Below the pieces are notes generated by a model, which ran no database searches, was not told where the DNA came from, and saw only the letters and a program-made list of their open reading frames with translations. From an uncultured Eubacteriales bacterium (GTDB lineage: Bacteria; Bacillota; Clostridia; Oscillospirales; Acutalibacteraceae), in the NCBI GenBank assembly GCA_900315715.1, contig ONAH01000019.1, positions 1-36,402 of the forward strand: a stretch of DNA of 36,402 bases. The letters run 5' to 3'. A program made the position numbers and the translations under genes. Below are positions 17,468 to 26,029 of the stretch, in pieces. The number at the start of each line of letters is the position of its first letter. Positions within the stretch are counted from its first letter, which is position 1.

Positions 17468-18475
17468 ATGATACGAGTTTGGTTCAATCACTGGTTCAGT
17501 ACAGCGTACAGGCTTATAGAGCTTATGAAAGATGACGCAGAAGAAGAAATACACATTATTGGCACAAACCTCCAGCTTGACAGCGTTATACAGAAAGTTT
17601 GTGACGAGTGGTACGAAGATTCTCCGCTCAAGGGCGACGAATACATAAGGTTTTGCCTTGATTTTTGTAAAAAACACGATGTTGACGTATTTGTGCCGAG
17701 AAGATGCATGACGGACGTCAGCAGATGTAAGGATAAATTTGAGGAAATAGGCGTTAAGGTGCTTGTAGATGATTACAAAACGGTAAGCCTGCTTGAAAAC
17801 AAAGCCTCAACTTACGAATTCTTCAAGAATTACGAAAACGTTCGCATACCCGACTATTACAGCGTAACCAACGCACAGCAGTTTGCAGAAGCTTATACTG
17901 CACTTCGGAAAAACTACGAGCAGATTTGTATAAAATTTGTGCGTGACGAAGGCGGAATGAGTTTTCGCAAAATTGCAGAAAAAGTAAACGAGTTCGACAG
18001 ACTCAGAGTATATCAAGGAACATCTATAAGCTATGATGATTTATACGCAGCCCTCTCAACAAGAGAAAGCTTTGACGAACTTATGGTAATGCCGTACTTG
18101 GAAGGAAACGAAGTAAGCGTTGACTGTCTGAGAACGGACTCCGGCACAATTGCCGTTCCAAGAATAAAAAGCCCAGTACGTCACGAACGTGTTGTTTATG
18201 ACACTGAGATAATCAGCACAACTGCTAACGTGCTCAACAGGCTGAATCTCCAGTACCCCTGCAACGTGCAGTTCCGCTATAAAGACGGTCAGCTTTATCT
18301 GCTGGAAGTCAATACAAGAATGTCGGGCGGTCTGCAAATGAGCTGTCTTGCTTCAAATGTTAATATCCCCAACATCGCATTAAATAAGCTGTTGGGCAAA
18401 GAGGTTAACTGGAATATCGACGATGAAACGGACAAAATTGTTTCGTATATTGAGATACCAAAACTTATCAGATAA
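17468..18475 (+). CDS. Ter-associated ATP-grasp ligase
   Basis: A 335-residue ATP-grasp enzyme of the type found in Ter operons, expected to use ATP to join a carboxylate to an amine or other nucleophile via an acyl-phosphate. Features are the N-terminal VWFNHWFSTAYRLIEL typical of this subgroup, ENKASTYEFFKN before the ATP-binding region, the Gly-rich turn VRDEGGMSFRKI, EGNEVSVDCL, and the metal-binding YLLEVNTRMSGG (Glu about 278). The ATG at 17468 is 9 nt after AGGAGG; an ATG at 17462 is too close to it. Last gene of the plus-strand operon, 17 bp after the StiP-type gene and followed by a strong terminator. Confidence 0.88.
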   Translation: MIRVWFNHWFSTAYRLIELMKDDAEEEIHIIGTNLQLDSVIQKVCDEWYEDSPLKGDEYIRFCLDFCKKHDVDVFVPRRCMTDVSRCKDKFEEIGVKVLVDDYKTVSLLENKASTYEFFKNYENVRIPDYYSVTNAQQFAEAYTALRKNYEQICIKFVRDEGGMSFRKIAEKVNEFDRLRVYQGTSISYDDLYAALSTRESFDELMVMPYLEGNEVSVDCLRTDSGTIAVPRIKSPVRHERVVYDTEIISTTANVLNRLNLQYPCNVQFRYKDGQLYLLEVNTRMSGGLQMSCLASNVNIPNIALNKLLGKEVNWNIDDETDKIVSYIEIPKLIR

Positions 18476-18478
18476 TTT

Positions 18479-18512
18479 AAAGCCATGACATGAGTATTTC
18501 TGTCATGGCTTT
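18479..18512 (+). terminator. Terminator of the Ter biosynthetic operon
   Basis: A perfect 12-bp stem (AAAGCCATGACA at 18479-18490 pairing with 18501-18512), a 10-nt loop and a TTTTTT run. It begins 4 bp after the ATP-grasp stop codon. Confidence 0.95.
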
Positions 18513-18618
18513 TTTGCCATTCGTTTCGGCGTCCGCTGTATTTATATATATTATTTGCTTCCTCAAATTCGTTGTAAAAAACCGTTTAGCTCCGATTTCA
18601 CCTTACATTATTATTAAA

Positions 18619-18652
18619 TAAGGGAGAACACATTAAACCTTGTTCTCCCTTA
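18619..18652 (-). terminator. Terminator of the dockerin peptidase gene
   Basis: A perfect 12-bp stem (18619-18630 and 18641-18652, core AGGGAGAACA) with a 10-nt loop, followed on the minus strand by an A/T-rich tract. It lies 64 bp past the stop codon of the S41 peptidase. The remaining sequence between here and the plus-strand terminator holds nothing I recognise. Confidence 0.75.
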
Positions 18653-18715
18653 AGTATTATATTATGGTGTTTTTATCAGTTTTTAGAAGTTCAGCTAATA
18701 TGCATCTATTCATCT

Positions 18716-20662
18716 TTAACTTAACGGCTGATTTACCTTGCTGTCTGCACTGCGATAACCAATACTGTAACGCAGTATTTCAAGAGCGTCTTTAGCTGTT
18801 ATCTTTCCGTCACCGTTTACATCTGCGGCTTTTTGCTGAGTTTCGTCAAACTGTACTGATTTGATTACATAACGCTGAATAAGTAAGCTGTCTTTTGCAG
18901 ATACCTTTTCGTCACCGTCGATATCTCCGTATACTCCTATCTTCTGCTGTATAGGATCGCCGTAAAACTCTGCTATACCTTTGTTAATAGCGTCTATATC
19001 AAAGAAGTTTTTGTAATCCTTGTCAAGACCGGGCAAAATAACATCGGGTTCTGCACCTGCATCAGCGTCCTTGCCGTCCTCACGAAGATACATCATATAT
19101 CCGGAAGTGTTAATTCCCGTTCCGTTTGCAAGCAGTCTTGGTACTACCGCACATGATCCACCCGCTGTCTTTTCGCCTATAATGCATACGCCTTTATCTT
19201 GAGCCATACACGGGAATATATTTGCACATGAGTATGATCCTATTGTTCCTAAAACTGCAAATCTGAAATCATACTTAACCTGATCGTCTTTTTCGTCAAT
19301 TACGCCGTCCAGGTTTTTGTCAAAACGTGCCTTAAACTTCACTATGTTTTTTGAAGCTACATATTGCTCTCTGAAGTCGTAATTATCACACATGAGTGAT
19401 AACATGTACGCTGCGATTACATCATCACCGCCGCCGTTGAATGACATATCTATTATGAAATTCTTTGCACCGTGTTCCTGTGCATAATCCAAAGCCTCTT
19501 TGAAAGGTGCTACCGCACTGTAACTAAACGAATCAAAATTAAAGAAATATGTATCGCCTGCTTTGCTCAGCACAGCACCCTGCCACTGCTTTATTGTTTC
19601 AAAGCTTTTGTAAGCTTTTGACTTCTCATCAGTAAGATACGGAGCTTTTTCTTGGAATGATTTTTCACCATCTTCAATGGAAAGTATCTCTTTTATATCC
19701 TCATTCTCTTCATCACCGAATACTTTCTTCACAGCACTCTTAAGATCTGTTACGCCATAGTATGCAAGTCTGTCACTCAGGCTATACACAATGTTCGTGT
19801 GACCGCCGTCATAAAGATAACTCTGTAAGAACACAAGGCCCATACAATATTCCTCAATGTTTTCAGACAAGAGCAATTCCTTTACACGTGGAGTTATACT
19901 GTTGTATGAATCTAACGCTTTATCAAGTCCGTTGTCTTTAATGCTGTTTGTAAGCAGTGCATTTGAAGGCCTTCCGCAAAAATTATCTATTGTAAAGCAC
20001 AACTCATCATATGAAAACTGTGCGTACTCTTTGCTGCGGTTATCGTCAAAGCGTCCCTTCGCACCCATAATATTCATTGTTCCCGTCATGCTAAGCTTAT
20101 CGTTTCTGTACCTCATTATTGTGCCTGCTTCTTCAAACATATCATTTAAGGTACAATACGGGAAGTAAACCTTGCCGTCCTTCTCTACTATATCCAGATC
20201 ATATTTTGAAAGATCAAAATGTGATTCCTGTGCATCTCCGACATATTCATACGGTGATCCTTGCTCAATAAAATCGTATGAGGGCATAACTCCATTTTTG
20301 ATATTGCTGCCTAAAAATCCCTCAAACAAATCAAACGATACCGTATCCTTGTCGGCGTCAATCGTCATCGAATAATCTCCGTTTTCAAGCTTGTAAACTC
20401 CGCTGCCAAGAGATGTTGATTCTTTCTCCAAGACAAACACCTGTCCTAAATAATCCTCCACATTTACAAACGGAATCTCCGGAAGATCGCTTCGAAACAG
20501 GCAGGTGAATTCCATATTATCTCCGCTGCCCGGTACAGGCGACACTGATACTTGCTTCTCTTCGTAATTTACCGATACTTCGTTTTCTTCCGCAGCGGCA
20601 CTAATTACGGCATACGACATAATCATTGCAGCCGATAGAATAATTGACAATGTTTTCTTCAT
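18716..20662 (-). CDS. Secreted S41-family peptidase with C-terminal type I dockerin
   Basis: A 648-residue exported protein. A Sec signal peptide covers about residues 1-23 (hydrophobic core ending AAAE). A long N-terminal region without a recognised fold precedes a C-terminal-processing-type (S41) domain: NFIIDMSFNGGGDDV (about 405-420), the probable catalytic serine in GSYSCAN (about residue 477) and GEKTAGGS. The last 65 residues form a dockerin with two Ca2+-binding repeats, DIDGDEKVSAKDSLLIQRY and DVNGDGKITAKDALEILRY. Dockerins bind cohesins on scaffoldin proteins, so the enzyme probably docks to a cellulosome-like or cell-surface complex. No carbohydrate-active domain is seen. Monocistronic with AAGGAG before ATG and its own terminator. 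Confidence 0.88.
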   Translation of the reverse strand: MKKTLSIILSAAMIMSYAVISAAAEENEVSVNYEEKQVSVSPVPGSGDNMEFTCLFRSDLPEIPFVNVEDYLGQVFVLEKESTSLGSGVYKLENGDYSMTIDADKDTVSFDLFEGFLGSNIKNGVMPSYDFIEQGSPYEYVGDAQESHFDLSKYDLDIVEKDGKVYFPYCTLNDMFEEAGTIMRYRNDKLSMTGTMNIMGAKGRFDDNRSKEYAQFSYDELCFTIDNFCGRPSNALLTNSIKDNGLDKALDSYNSITPRVKELLLSENIEEYCMGLVFLQSYLYDGGHTNIVYSLSDRLAYYGVTDLKSAVKKVFGDEENEDIKEILSIEDGEKSFQEKAPYLTDEKSKAYKSFETIKQWQGAVLSKAGDTYFFNFDSFSYSAVAPFKEALDYAQEHGAKNFIIDMSFNGGGDDVIAAYMLSLMCDNYDFREQYVASKNIVKFKARFDKNLDGVIDEKDDQVKYDFRFAVLGTIGSYSCANIFPCMAQDKGVCIIGEKTAGGSCAVVPRLLANGTGINTSGYMMYLREDGKDADAGAEPDVILPGLDKDYKNFFDIDAINKGIAEFYGDPIQQKIGVYGDIDGDEKVSAKDSLLIQRYVIKSVQFDETQQKAADVNGDGKITAKDALEILRYSIGYRSADSKVNQPLS

Positions 20663-20861
20663 AAACAGTACACTCCTTATAATATTTTTACCGTTAATGT
20701 TAAACCACTTTATTTTATCTCTTTATTCTTTTTCTATATTAATAATATCACTTGAATCTAAAGTTTATCTGAAGAATTCGAATATATTATGATTTTTATT
20801 ACAACTTTTTTCTACGCTATAAGCTTTACCACAAATATTTTTCGATCGTCCATATTATTAT

Positions 20862-20900
20862 AACAGCCACAGCAAAATATACTCTCCTGCTGCAGCTGTT
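20862..20900 (-). terminator. Terminator of thrS
   Basis: A 13-bp stem with two G-U pairs (20862-20874 and 20888-20900) just past the thrS stop codon, followed on the minus strand by an A/T-rich sequence rather than a pure T run. Confidence 0.65.
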
Positions 20901-20911
20901 GTCATCTAATA

Positions 20912-22852
20912 TTAAAGTGCTTTTGTTTCTATCTCTTCCATAATCATATCAAGATACTGCTCAACCGTCATAGCACCCATGTCGCCCTTCTTCCTTGAAC
21001 GAACAGATACAACCTGTGCTTCAATATCCTTATCGCCGCAAAGAAGCATATACGGTACTTTTTCAAGCTGTGCCTCTCTTATCTTGTAGCCGATCTTTTC
21101 GCTTCTGTCATCTACTTCGCAGCGGATACCCTTTGCCTCCAGCTTTGCCTTAACCTCATAGATATAATCAAGGTGTCTGTCTGCAATCGGCAGAAGTTTT
21201 ACCTGAGTTGGTGCAAGCCACATCGGGAACGCACCTGCATACTTCTCTATCAGGAGTGCAAGCGTTCTCTCATAGCAGCCGATAGACGTTCTGTGGATAA
21301 TGTACGGGTTCTTCTTCGTACCGTCCTTATCAACATACTCCATTCCAAACTTCTCTGCAAGCATCTGATCTATCTGTATTGTGATGAGCGTATCCTCCTT
21401 GCCGAATACGTTCTTGATCTGAATATCAAGCTTCGGGCCGTAGAATGCAGCTTCGCCAACACCTATCTTGTATGGAATTTCAAGCTTGTCAAGTATTCTC
21501 TTCATTACGCCCTGAGCCTCATCCCACTGTTCGGGCGTTCCGATGTATTTTTCTCTGTCATCGGGATCCCACTGTGAGAAACGGTATGATACATCTTCAT
21601 AAAGTCCAAGCGTTTTAAGCATAAATGTCGTAAGCTCCAGACAATTTTTAAACTCATCTTCAAGCTGATCGGGACGGCACATGAGATGTCCTTCGGAGAT
21701 CGTAAACTGTCTTACACGAATTAGTCCGTGCATTTCGCCGCTTGCTTCGTTTCTGAAAAGCGTTGATGTTTCGTTGTATCTGAGCGGAAGATCTCTGTAC
21801 GAACGCTGTCTGTTAAGATATGCCTGATACTGGAACGGACACGTCATCGGGCGAAGTGCAAACACTTCTTTATCCTTCTCCTCATCGCCCAATACAAACA
21901 TACCGTCCTTATAGTGGTCCCAGTGACCTGAGATCCTATATAGATCGCTCTTTGCCATAAACGGTGTTTTTGTAAGCAGCCAGCCTCTCTTCTGCTCCTC
22001 ATCTTCAACAAACCTCTGCAAAAGCTGTATTATTCTTGCGCCCTTTGGAAGCAATATCGGCAAGCCCTGTCCGATAACATCTGTCGTTGTAAACAGCTCC
22101 AACTCACGGCCTAATTTGTTGTGATCTCTCTTGCGTGCTTCTTCAAGCTGTGCAAGGTGTTCTTCAAGCTGTGACGCTTTCGGGAATGCCGTACCATATA
22201 CTCTGCAAAGCTGTGCCTTTGTCGAATCGCCTCTCCAGTATGCACCTGTACAAGCCGTAAGTTTTACTGCCTTTATCGGTGCAACACTCATAAGGTGTGG
22301 GCCTGCACAAAGATCTGTAAAATCTCCCTGCTTATAAAACGTAATATGCTCTCCCTTGTCTGCGTGCTCCTTCGCAAGCTCCACCTTGTACGGTTCGTTC
22401 ATGCTCTCAAGAAGTTCCATTGCTTCTTTCGGCGGAAGCTCAAACCTCTCTACCTCAAGTCCGCTCTTTACTATCGCTTTCATCTCTTTTGTGATAGCTT
22501 CAAGGTCATCGGGAGAGAATGCCTTCTCTACATCAAAATCATAGTAAAAACCGTTGTCTATTGCGGGGCCTATCGCAAAATGTGCATTTGGGTACAGATG
22601 TTTTACAGCCTGTGCAAGAACGTGTGACGCTGTATGCCAGAATGCCTTTTTGCCTTCCTCATCATCAAAAGTGAGTATTTCAAGCTTACAATCTTTTGTA
22701 AGCGGAGTTCTCAAATCCGACACCACTGAGTCTATTTTGCATACACAAGCAGACTTGTACAGTCCCATGCTAATAGATTTTGCTATTTCGGCAGCCGTTA
22801 TATTTTCTTCATACTGATTTACAACGCCGCCTTTAAGTTCAACATTAATCAT
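20912..22852 (-). CDS. thrS: Threonyl-tRNA synthetase
   Basis: Class II synthetase that charges tRNA-Thr, about 646 residues, the standard bacterial length. The order is an N-terminal TGS domain, the editing domain with HTASHVLAQAVKHL and the Zn-type DLCAGPH segment, the catalytic core (class II motif 2 in YNETSTLFRNEASGEMHGLIRVR, here its first 20 residues matter; motif 3 in HRTSIGCYERTLALLIE) and the C-terminal anticodon-binding domain. The ATG at 22852 follows GGAGG by 9 nt; the upstream in-frame ATG at 22867 overlaps that site. Expression is controlled by the T-box leader upstream, so it rises when uncharged tRNA-Thr accumulates. Confidence 0.97.
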   Translation of the reverse strand: MINVELKGGVVNQYEENITAAEIAKSISMGLYKSACVCKIDSVVSDLRTPLTKDCKLEILTFDDEEGKKAFWHTASHVLAQAVKHLYPNAHFAIGPAIDNGFYYDFDVEKAFSPDDLEAITKEMKAIVKSGLEVERFELPPKEAMELLESMNEPYKVELAKEHADKGEHITFYKQGDFTDLCAGPHLMSVAPIKAVKLTACTGAYWRGDSTKAQLCRVYGTAFPKASQLEEHLAQLEEARKRDHNKLGRELELFTTTDVIGQGLPILLPKGARIIQLLQRFVEDEEQKRGWLLTKTPFMAKSDLYRISGHWDHYKDGMFVLGDEEKDKEVFALRPMTCPFQYQAYLNRQRSYRDLPLRYNETSTLFRNEASGEMHGLIRVRQFTISEGHLMCRPDQLEDEFKNCLELTTFMLKTLGLYEDVSYRFSQWDPDDREKYIGTPEQWDEAQGVMKRILDKLEIPYKIGVGEAAFYGPKLDIQIKNVFGKEDTLITIQIDQMLAEKFGMEYVDKDGTKKNPYIIHRTSIGCYERTLALLIEKYAGAFPMWLAPTQVKLLPIADRHLDYIYEVKAKLEAKGIRCEVDDRSEKIGYKIREAQLEKVPYMLLCGDKDIEAQVVSVRSRKKGDMGAMTVEQYLDMIMEEIETKAL

Positions 22853-22885
22853 TTTTCTTTCCTCCATTCTTATTAAAAAACAAAA

Positions 22886-23123
22886 CTGCGCCCCTAAAAA
22901 GGGACGCAGATACTTTCAGCGTGGTTCCACCCAATTTCAGCAGAAAATCAATTTCTGCCCTCATTGTGACTTTATAACGGTGTCAACCGTTTTGCCTTAT
23001 TTCGGCAAACTCTCAGGGGTGGTGTGCGTTGATACCTCTGTTATACCCGATTTCAGCCCATGTCGGATACTCTCTGAAACAGCACTTACATCAAGCCGTC
23101 CCCGTCAGCGATTTATTTTATTC
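22886..23123 (-). promoter_or_regulatory. T-box riboswitch of thrS
   Basis: On the minus strand the leader shows Stem I with the conserved CAGAGAG and GGCTGAAA segments (about 23050-23080), a candidate threonine specifier ACC at 23021-23023 followed by A, and the highly conserved T-box core GGGTGGAACCACGC at 22919-22932. A terminator follows directly: arms 22886-22894 and 22901-22909, one G-U pair, then a T-rich tract. Binding of uncharged tRNA-Thr favours the antiterminator and lets thrS be read. The specifier assignment is by eye. Confidence 0.93.
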
Positions 23124-23129
23124 TGTGAC

Positions 23130-23161
23130 ATTATACTATCACAAAGTTTCTGATTTGTCAA
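23130..23161 (-). promoter_or_regulatory. Candidate promoter of thrS
   Basis: TATAAT at 23130-23135 and TTGACA at 23156-23161 on the minus strand, both perfect, but the spacer is 20 bp, longer than the optimal 17. Position fits transcription starting just before the T-box. Confidence 0.55.
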
Positions 23162-23208
23162 CGGTAAAATTTCATTTTATACTTATTTTTATTCGATTTA
23201 CAAAAACA

Positions 23209-23721
23209 TTAAGCCATTGTGTAACTATATTTACAGATTTCCGCTTCGTCGCCCTGATACGGTCCCACTCCGTCAAATTCCAGAACAAATCCGCATTTTT
23301 CCATTACTTTTCTTGAAGCTGCATTTTCGGAAAGACAAATTCCAGTTATCTTTTGGATATCAAGCTTCTTCATAATTATCGGCAAGAACGCTTTTACCGC
23401 CTCTGAGGCATAGCCGTTCTTCGTATATTTATAACCGATATGGTAACCTATCTCCCACTCACCGTCATCAAGCGGTACTGCCTGTACATAGCCTACATTT
23501 GTACCGTCCTTGAGGATAACAGGATATACAAGCGGCCCATCGCAACCGCCATACTGTGACATCAAAAAATCTATCGTGTCTTTTGCGTCCTCTACTGTTT
23601 CAAATACTTCGTCAGGCACAAAACGGCGTGTATCTTCATCAAGTGAATTTTCGTGAACTGCCTGTGCCATATCGGGAGTGAACTCAGTTATTGTTAATCT
23701 TTCTGTTTCCAAATTAAACAT
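23209..23721 (-). CDS. GNAT N-acetyltransferase, RimJ/RimL-like
   Basis: A 170-residue GNAT enzyme that would transfer acetyl from acetyl-CoA to an amine. It begins LETERLTITEF, typical of the RimJ/RimL-like group, and has the CoA-binding region around GYKYTKNGYASEAVKAFL (about residues 96-113) and the C-terminal NAASRKVMEKCGFVLE motif. The substrate cannot be deduced. It lies 20 bp after the second GNAT gene and is probably co-transcribed with it. Ribosome binding site AGAAGGA precedes the ATG. Confidence 0.9.
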   Translation of the reverse strand: MFNLETERLTITEFTPDMAQAVHENSLDEDTRRFVPDEVFETVEDAKDTIDFLMSQYGGCDGPLVYPVILKDGTNVGYVQAVPLDDGEWEIGYHIGYKYTKNGYASEAVKAFLPIIMKKLDIQKITGICLSENAASRKVMEKCGFVLEFDGVGPYQGDEAEICKYSYTMA

Positions 23722-23741
23722 ATTTATTCCTTCTTTATTGT

Positions 23742-24191
23742 TTATTTGTGAATATACATTCTTGTCATCTCAGGATCGCTGCCCAGTACCATACATAAAA
23801 ATTCCCAGCCGTATTTCTCATAAAATCCAACATGATCGCTTATCAGGTAAATCGGACTTATTCCCTTTGCCCTCATATCTTCAACAACCATATTCAAAAG
23901 CTTCCCTGCAATCCCCTTACAGCGATACTCTTTCTCTGTATATACGGCACATACGTTTGGTGCAAGATCTTTTCTTTCGTGAAAATCATTCTCTATTACA
24001 CCCATTCCTGCAACTATTCTCTCACCGTCTAAGCAAAGATACCAACCGTATTCGGTTTTTTTACTCAAATAATCGTTCATACAATCAAGATATGCCTGTT
24101 CAGGCACACCCCATTTTTCATGAAACCACAACGCTGCGGCTTCTTTTAACTGCGGCTGTTCACGCAAGGTAATATAATTTAGCTGTCCCAT
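23742..24191 (-). CDS. GNAT N-acetyltransferase
   Basis: A 149-residue GNAT-fold protein. The acetyl-CoA loop is seen in VYTEKEYRCKGIAGKLLNMV (Arg-Cys-Lys-Gly-Ile-Ala, matching the Q/R-x-x-G-x-G/A motif) at about residues 83-102, followed by HVGFYEKYGWEFL. The active-site WYLCLDGERIVAGMGVI strand lies earlier. Substrate unknown. It is the first gene of a two-gene GNAT unit; AAAGGAGAA precedes ATG. The two GNATs are of different subfamilies, so this is not a tandem duplication. Confidence 0.88.
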   Translation of the reverse strand: MGQLNYITLREQPQLKEAAALWFHEKWGVPEQAYLDCMNDYLSKKTEYGWYLCLDGERIVAGMGVIENDFHERKDLAPNVCAVYTEKEYRCKGIAGKLLNMVVEDMRAKGISPIYLISDHVGFYEKYGWEFLCMVLGSDPEMTRMYIHK

Positions 24192-24279
24192 ATCAATTCT
24201 CCTTTCAATAAATCATCTTACAGCTTTATTATATCATATCATTTCCCTGATTTCTACCTCACAATCAATTATAATAAAG

Positions 24280-24306
24280 AATGAGCCTGCATTACACAGA
24301 CTCATT
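24280..24306 (-). terminator. Hairpin overlapping the end of the CD3324-like gene
   Basis: A 10-bp stem with one G-U pair (24280-24289 and 24297-24306) with a 7-nt loop, followed on the minus strand by CTTTATTATA. The loop contains the stop codon of the broken small gene, so the terminator is embedded in its 3' end. Confidence 0.65.
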
Positions 24307-24572
24307 TATTTTCATACTGCGGATAATCCGCTGAATACTTTTCTCCGAAAGAAAATACTTCTCAGCCAAGGCTCCCGTCTTTATCCCGCTTAAATACTCT
24401 TTATATATCAAGACATTTCTGCGGTACATTTCTTCTCTTGCACCCGACTTCTCTCCCACCCAATATGGTCATCTTCCTTCTTGGGTATGTATATGTTTTC
24501 TCCGTCGATGTATTGTTGTATTAACTCTATAATGTTTTGCGGCAAAACATCTACCGCCTTAATATAGCTCAT
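24292..24572 (-). pseudogene. CD3324-family small protein gene, frameshifted
   Basis: The minus strand from ATG 24572 (strong AGGAGG site) reads MSYIKAVDVLPQNIIELIQQ and on to GENIYIPKKEDDHIGW, then leaves the expected frame. In another frame it continues as EKSGAREEMYRRNVLIYKEY, then LSGIKTGALAEKYFLSEKSI and ends after MKINESV at 24292. The whole matches a clostridial protein of about 90 residues (CD3324-like) with a helix-turn-helix-like C-terminus. The break falls in a run of three G (24455-24457, minus strand), where a fourth G would restore the frame, so a one-base deletion or sequencing error is the simplest explanation. As written, the first frame stops about 20 codons later. Confidence 0.8.
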
Positions 24573-24721
24573 ATTTGCCTCCTAATTATTTTTTTATCTT
24601 AGGAAAAGCTATGGCTATAATTAATATTCATACAATACCAAATAGCCAAAGCTTATTTGGCAATAACATATCTTTTCAAAAAATCAACCCTCCTTCTTGC
24701 AACATTGTTTCTTATATCTCA

Positions 24722-25864
24722 TTATTGCTTATTTGCATCGTCAGACAACTCCATAATAAGCTGATCTATCTTATCAAGAGTTGACATAGGCTCTTCATCG
24801 TCCTCATCGTCATCGTCCGTACTTGTTGTACCGGGAATTTTTCCTGTACGCTCCTGTGCTTTCTTTGTTGCCTTCTCAAGTCTGATTTTCTCAAACTCTG
24901 CTGTAACGTACTTTGTACTTCCTACTCCGAATGCTGCCTCTGGCTCATTGCTTTCTTCTTCGTCATCGTCATTTTTCTTTGATGATTTTTTTACTGACTT
25001 TTGCTCCTCAGACAAAGAACCATACAGTTCGTCGGCTTTCTTTTTTGTTATCATCTTTGAAGAAAGACTAACAAGTGAAAACAACGCATACAGTCCCAGT
25101 GAAGCTATCAGAAGCTGAGGAATAAGTCTTGTTATTTCTAAATAGCCTAATTCATCAAAGCTTCCCTTTATTTCTGAAATAGTATATATTCCTGAGAAAA
25201 ATACAAACATAAGTCCGTATGTGAATGATGATTTAACAGGATTTTTTATTTCGATTCCGCAAAGTACCATTGAGTTCTGGAACAGGAACACCGTAAGGAA
25301 TACCCATACAAAAACGTCAAAGAACGAAAACGACGGTGCTTGTTCTCTGTGTGACACAAATGATTTTATCATTTGAATTGACGCCCAGATCGTTGGAACA
25401 AGCATACATGCACGCATTCTTTTTGCAATATTAAAGCCTACCAGCAAGCCCATTCCCGCTATTGCAAATACAAGCGATGTGCCTATACCAAGTATATTTA
25501 TCGCAAAATCCGACGTTAAGGTCTTACTGTCCGGAGATACTGTCACAAGAGATACTGCACTCTCTACGCCAAGCAGTAAGCCCGATAATACAAAAAACAA
25601 TCCGCCTAACCCGTCACGCTTAATATCACAATACGCCGATGTCTTTCTGTCAATTACCTTAAACAGTAACAAAAACGCTAACATTACACCTGCCAGTATT
25701 ACTATCAGCTCAGGTTCGGTAGTTTTATTTATCAAAAGAGAATAACCGCCAAAAAGCTGCTGCGTTATCTCATCTCCTCCTAAAAAGAAAAGGTGATATA
25801 TATGCAGTACAACCGCTCCCACCGTAAACGGAACAAATGCAGCCCAGCTTGCTTTAACTTTCAT
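24722..25864 (-). CDS. Polytopic membrane protein with acidic C-terminal tail
   Basis: A 380-residue protein I cannot assign. About eight hydrophobic segments lie between residues 8 and 270 (for instance FVPFTVGAVVLHIYHLFFL, LIVILAGVMLAFLLLF, IPQLLIASLGLYALFSLVSL). The last 110 residues are hydrophilic and strongly charged, with runs such as KKNDDDEEESNEPE and DDDDEDDEEP, and probably lie in the cytoplasm. No transporter signature or catalytic motif is evident. AAAGGA lies upstream of the ATG. A possible promoter is at 25972-25998. Neighbours give no functional hint. Confidence 0.85.
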   Translation of the reverse strand: MKVKASWAAFVPFTVGAVVLHIYHLFFLGGDEITQQLFGGYSLLINKTTEPELIVILAGVMLAFLLLFKVIDRKTSAYCDIKRDGLGGLFFVLSGLLLGVESAVSLVTVSPDSKTLTSDFAINILGIGTSLVFAIAGMGLLVGFNIAKRMRACMLVPTIWASIQMIKSFVSHREQAPSFSFFDVFVWVFLTVFLFQNSMVLCGIEIKNPVKSSFTYGLMFVFFSGIYTISEIKGSFDELGYLEITRLIPQLLIASLGLYALFSLVSLSSKMITKKKADELYGSLSEEQKSVKKSSKKNDDDEEESNEPEAAFGVGSTKYVTAEFEKIRLEKATKKAQERTGKIPGTTSTDDDDEDDEEPMSTLDKIDQLIMELSDDANKQ

Positions 25865-25971
25865 ATATTGGATCGTCCTTTCAGAATGTTGAAGTTATAA
25901 TCATAAATTTTCGTTCTTATGTATATAAATAGCGTACAAGACGCTGAAAAACACACATTCACAAATACAAT

Positions 25972-25998
25972 ATTATAACAATTCACAAAATATGTCAA
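25972..25998 (-). promoter_or_regulatory. Possible promoter of the membrane protein gene
   Basis: TTGACA (25993-25998) and TATAAT (25972-25977) on the minus strand, both perfect but only 15 bp apart, which is shorter than optimal. It would give a leader of about 100 nt that includes a small inverted repeat at about 25931-25945. Confidence 0.4.
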
Positions 25999-26029
25999 TA
26001 GAAATTTTTAACAGAAAGGAAGAATTAAT

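Noticed and set aside
24638-24700. Very short minus-strand frame starting at TTG after AAGGAGGG, eight codons, followed by a 7-bp hairpin
   Set aside because: It could be a leader peptide or the remains of a small membrane protein, but eight codons and no regulated downstream gene are too little to support a gene.
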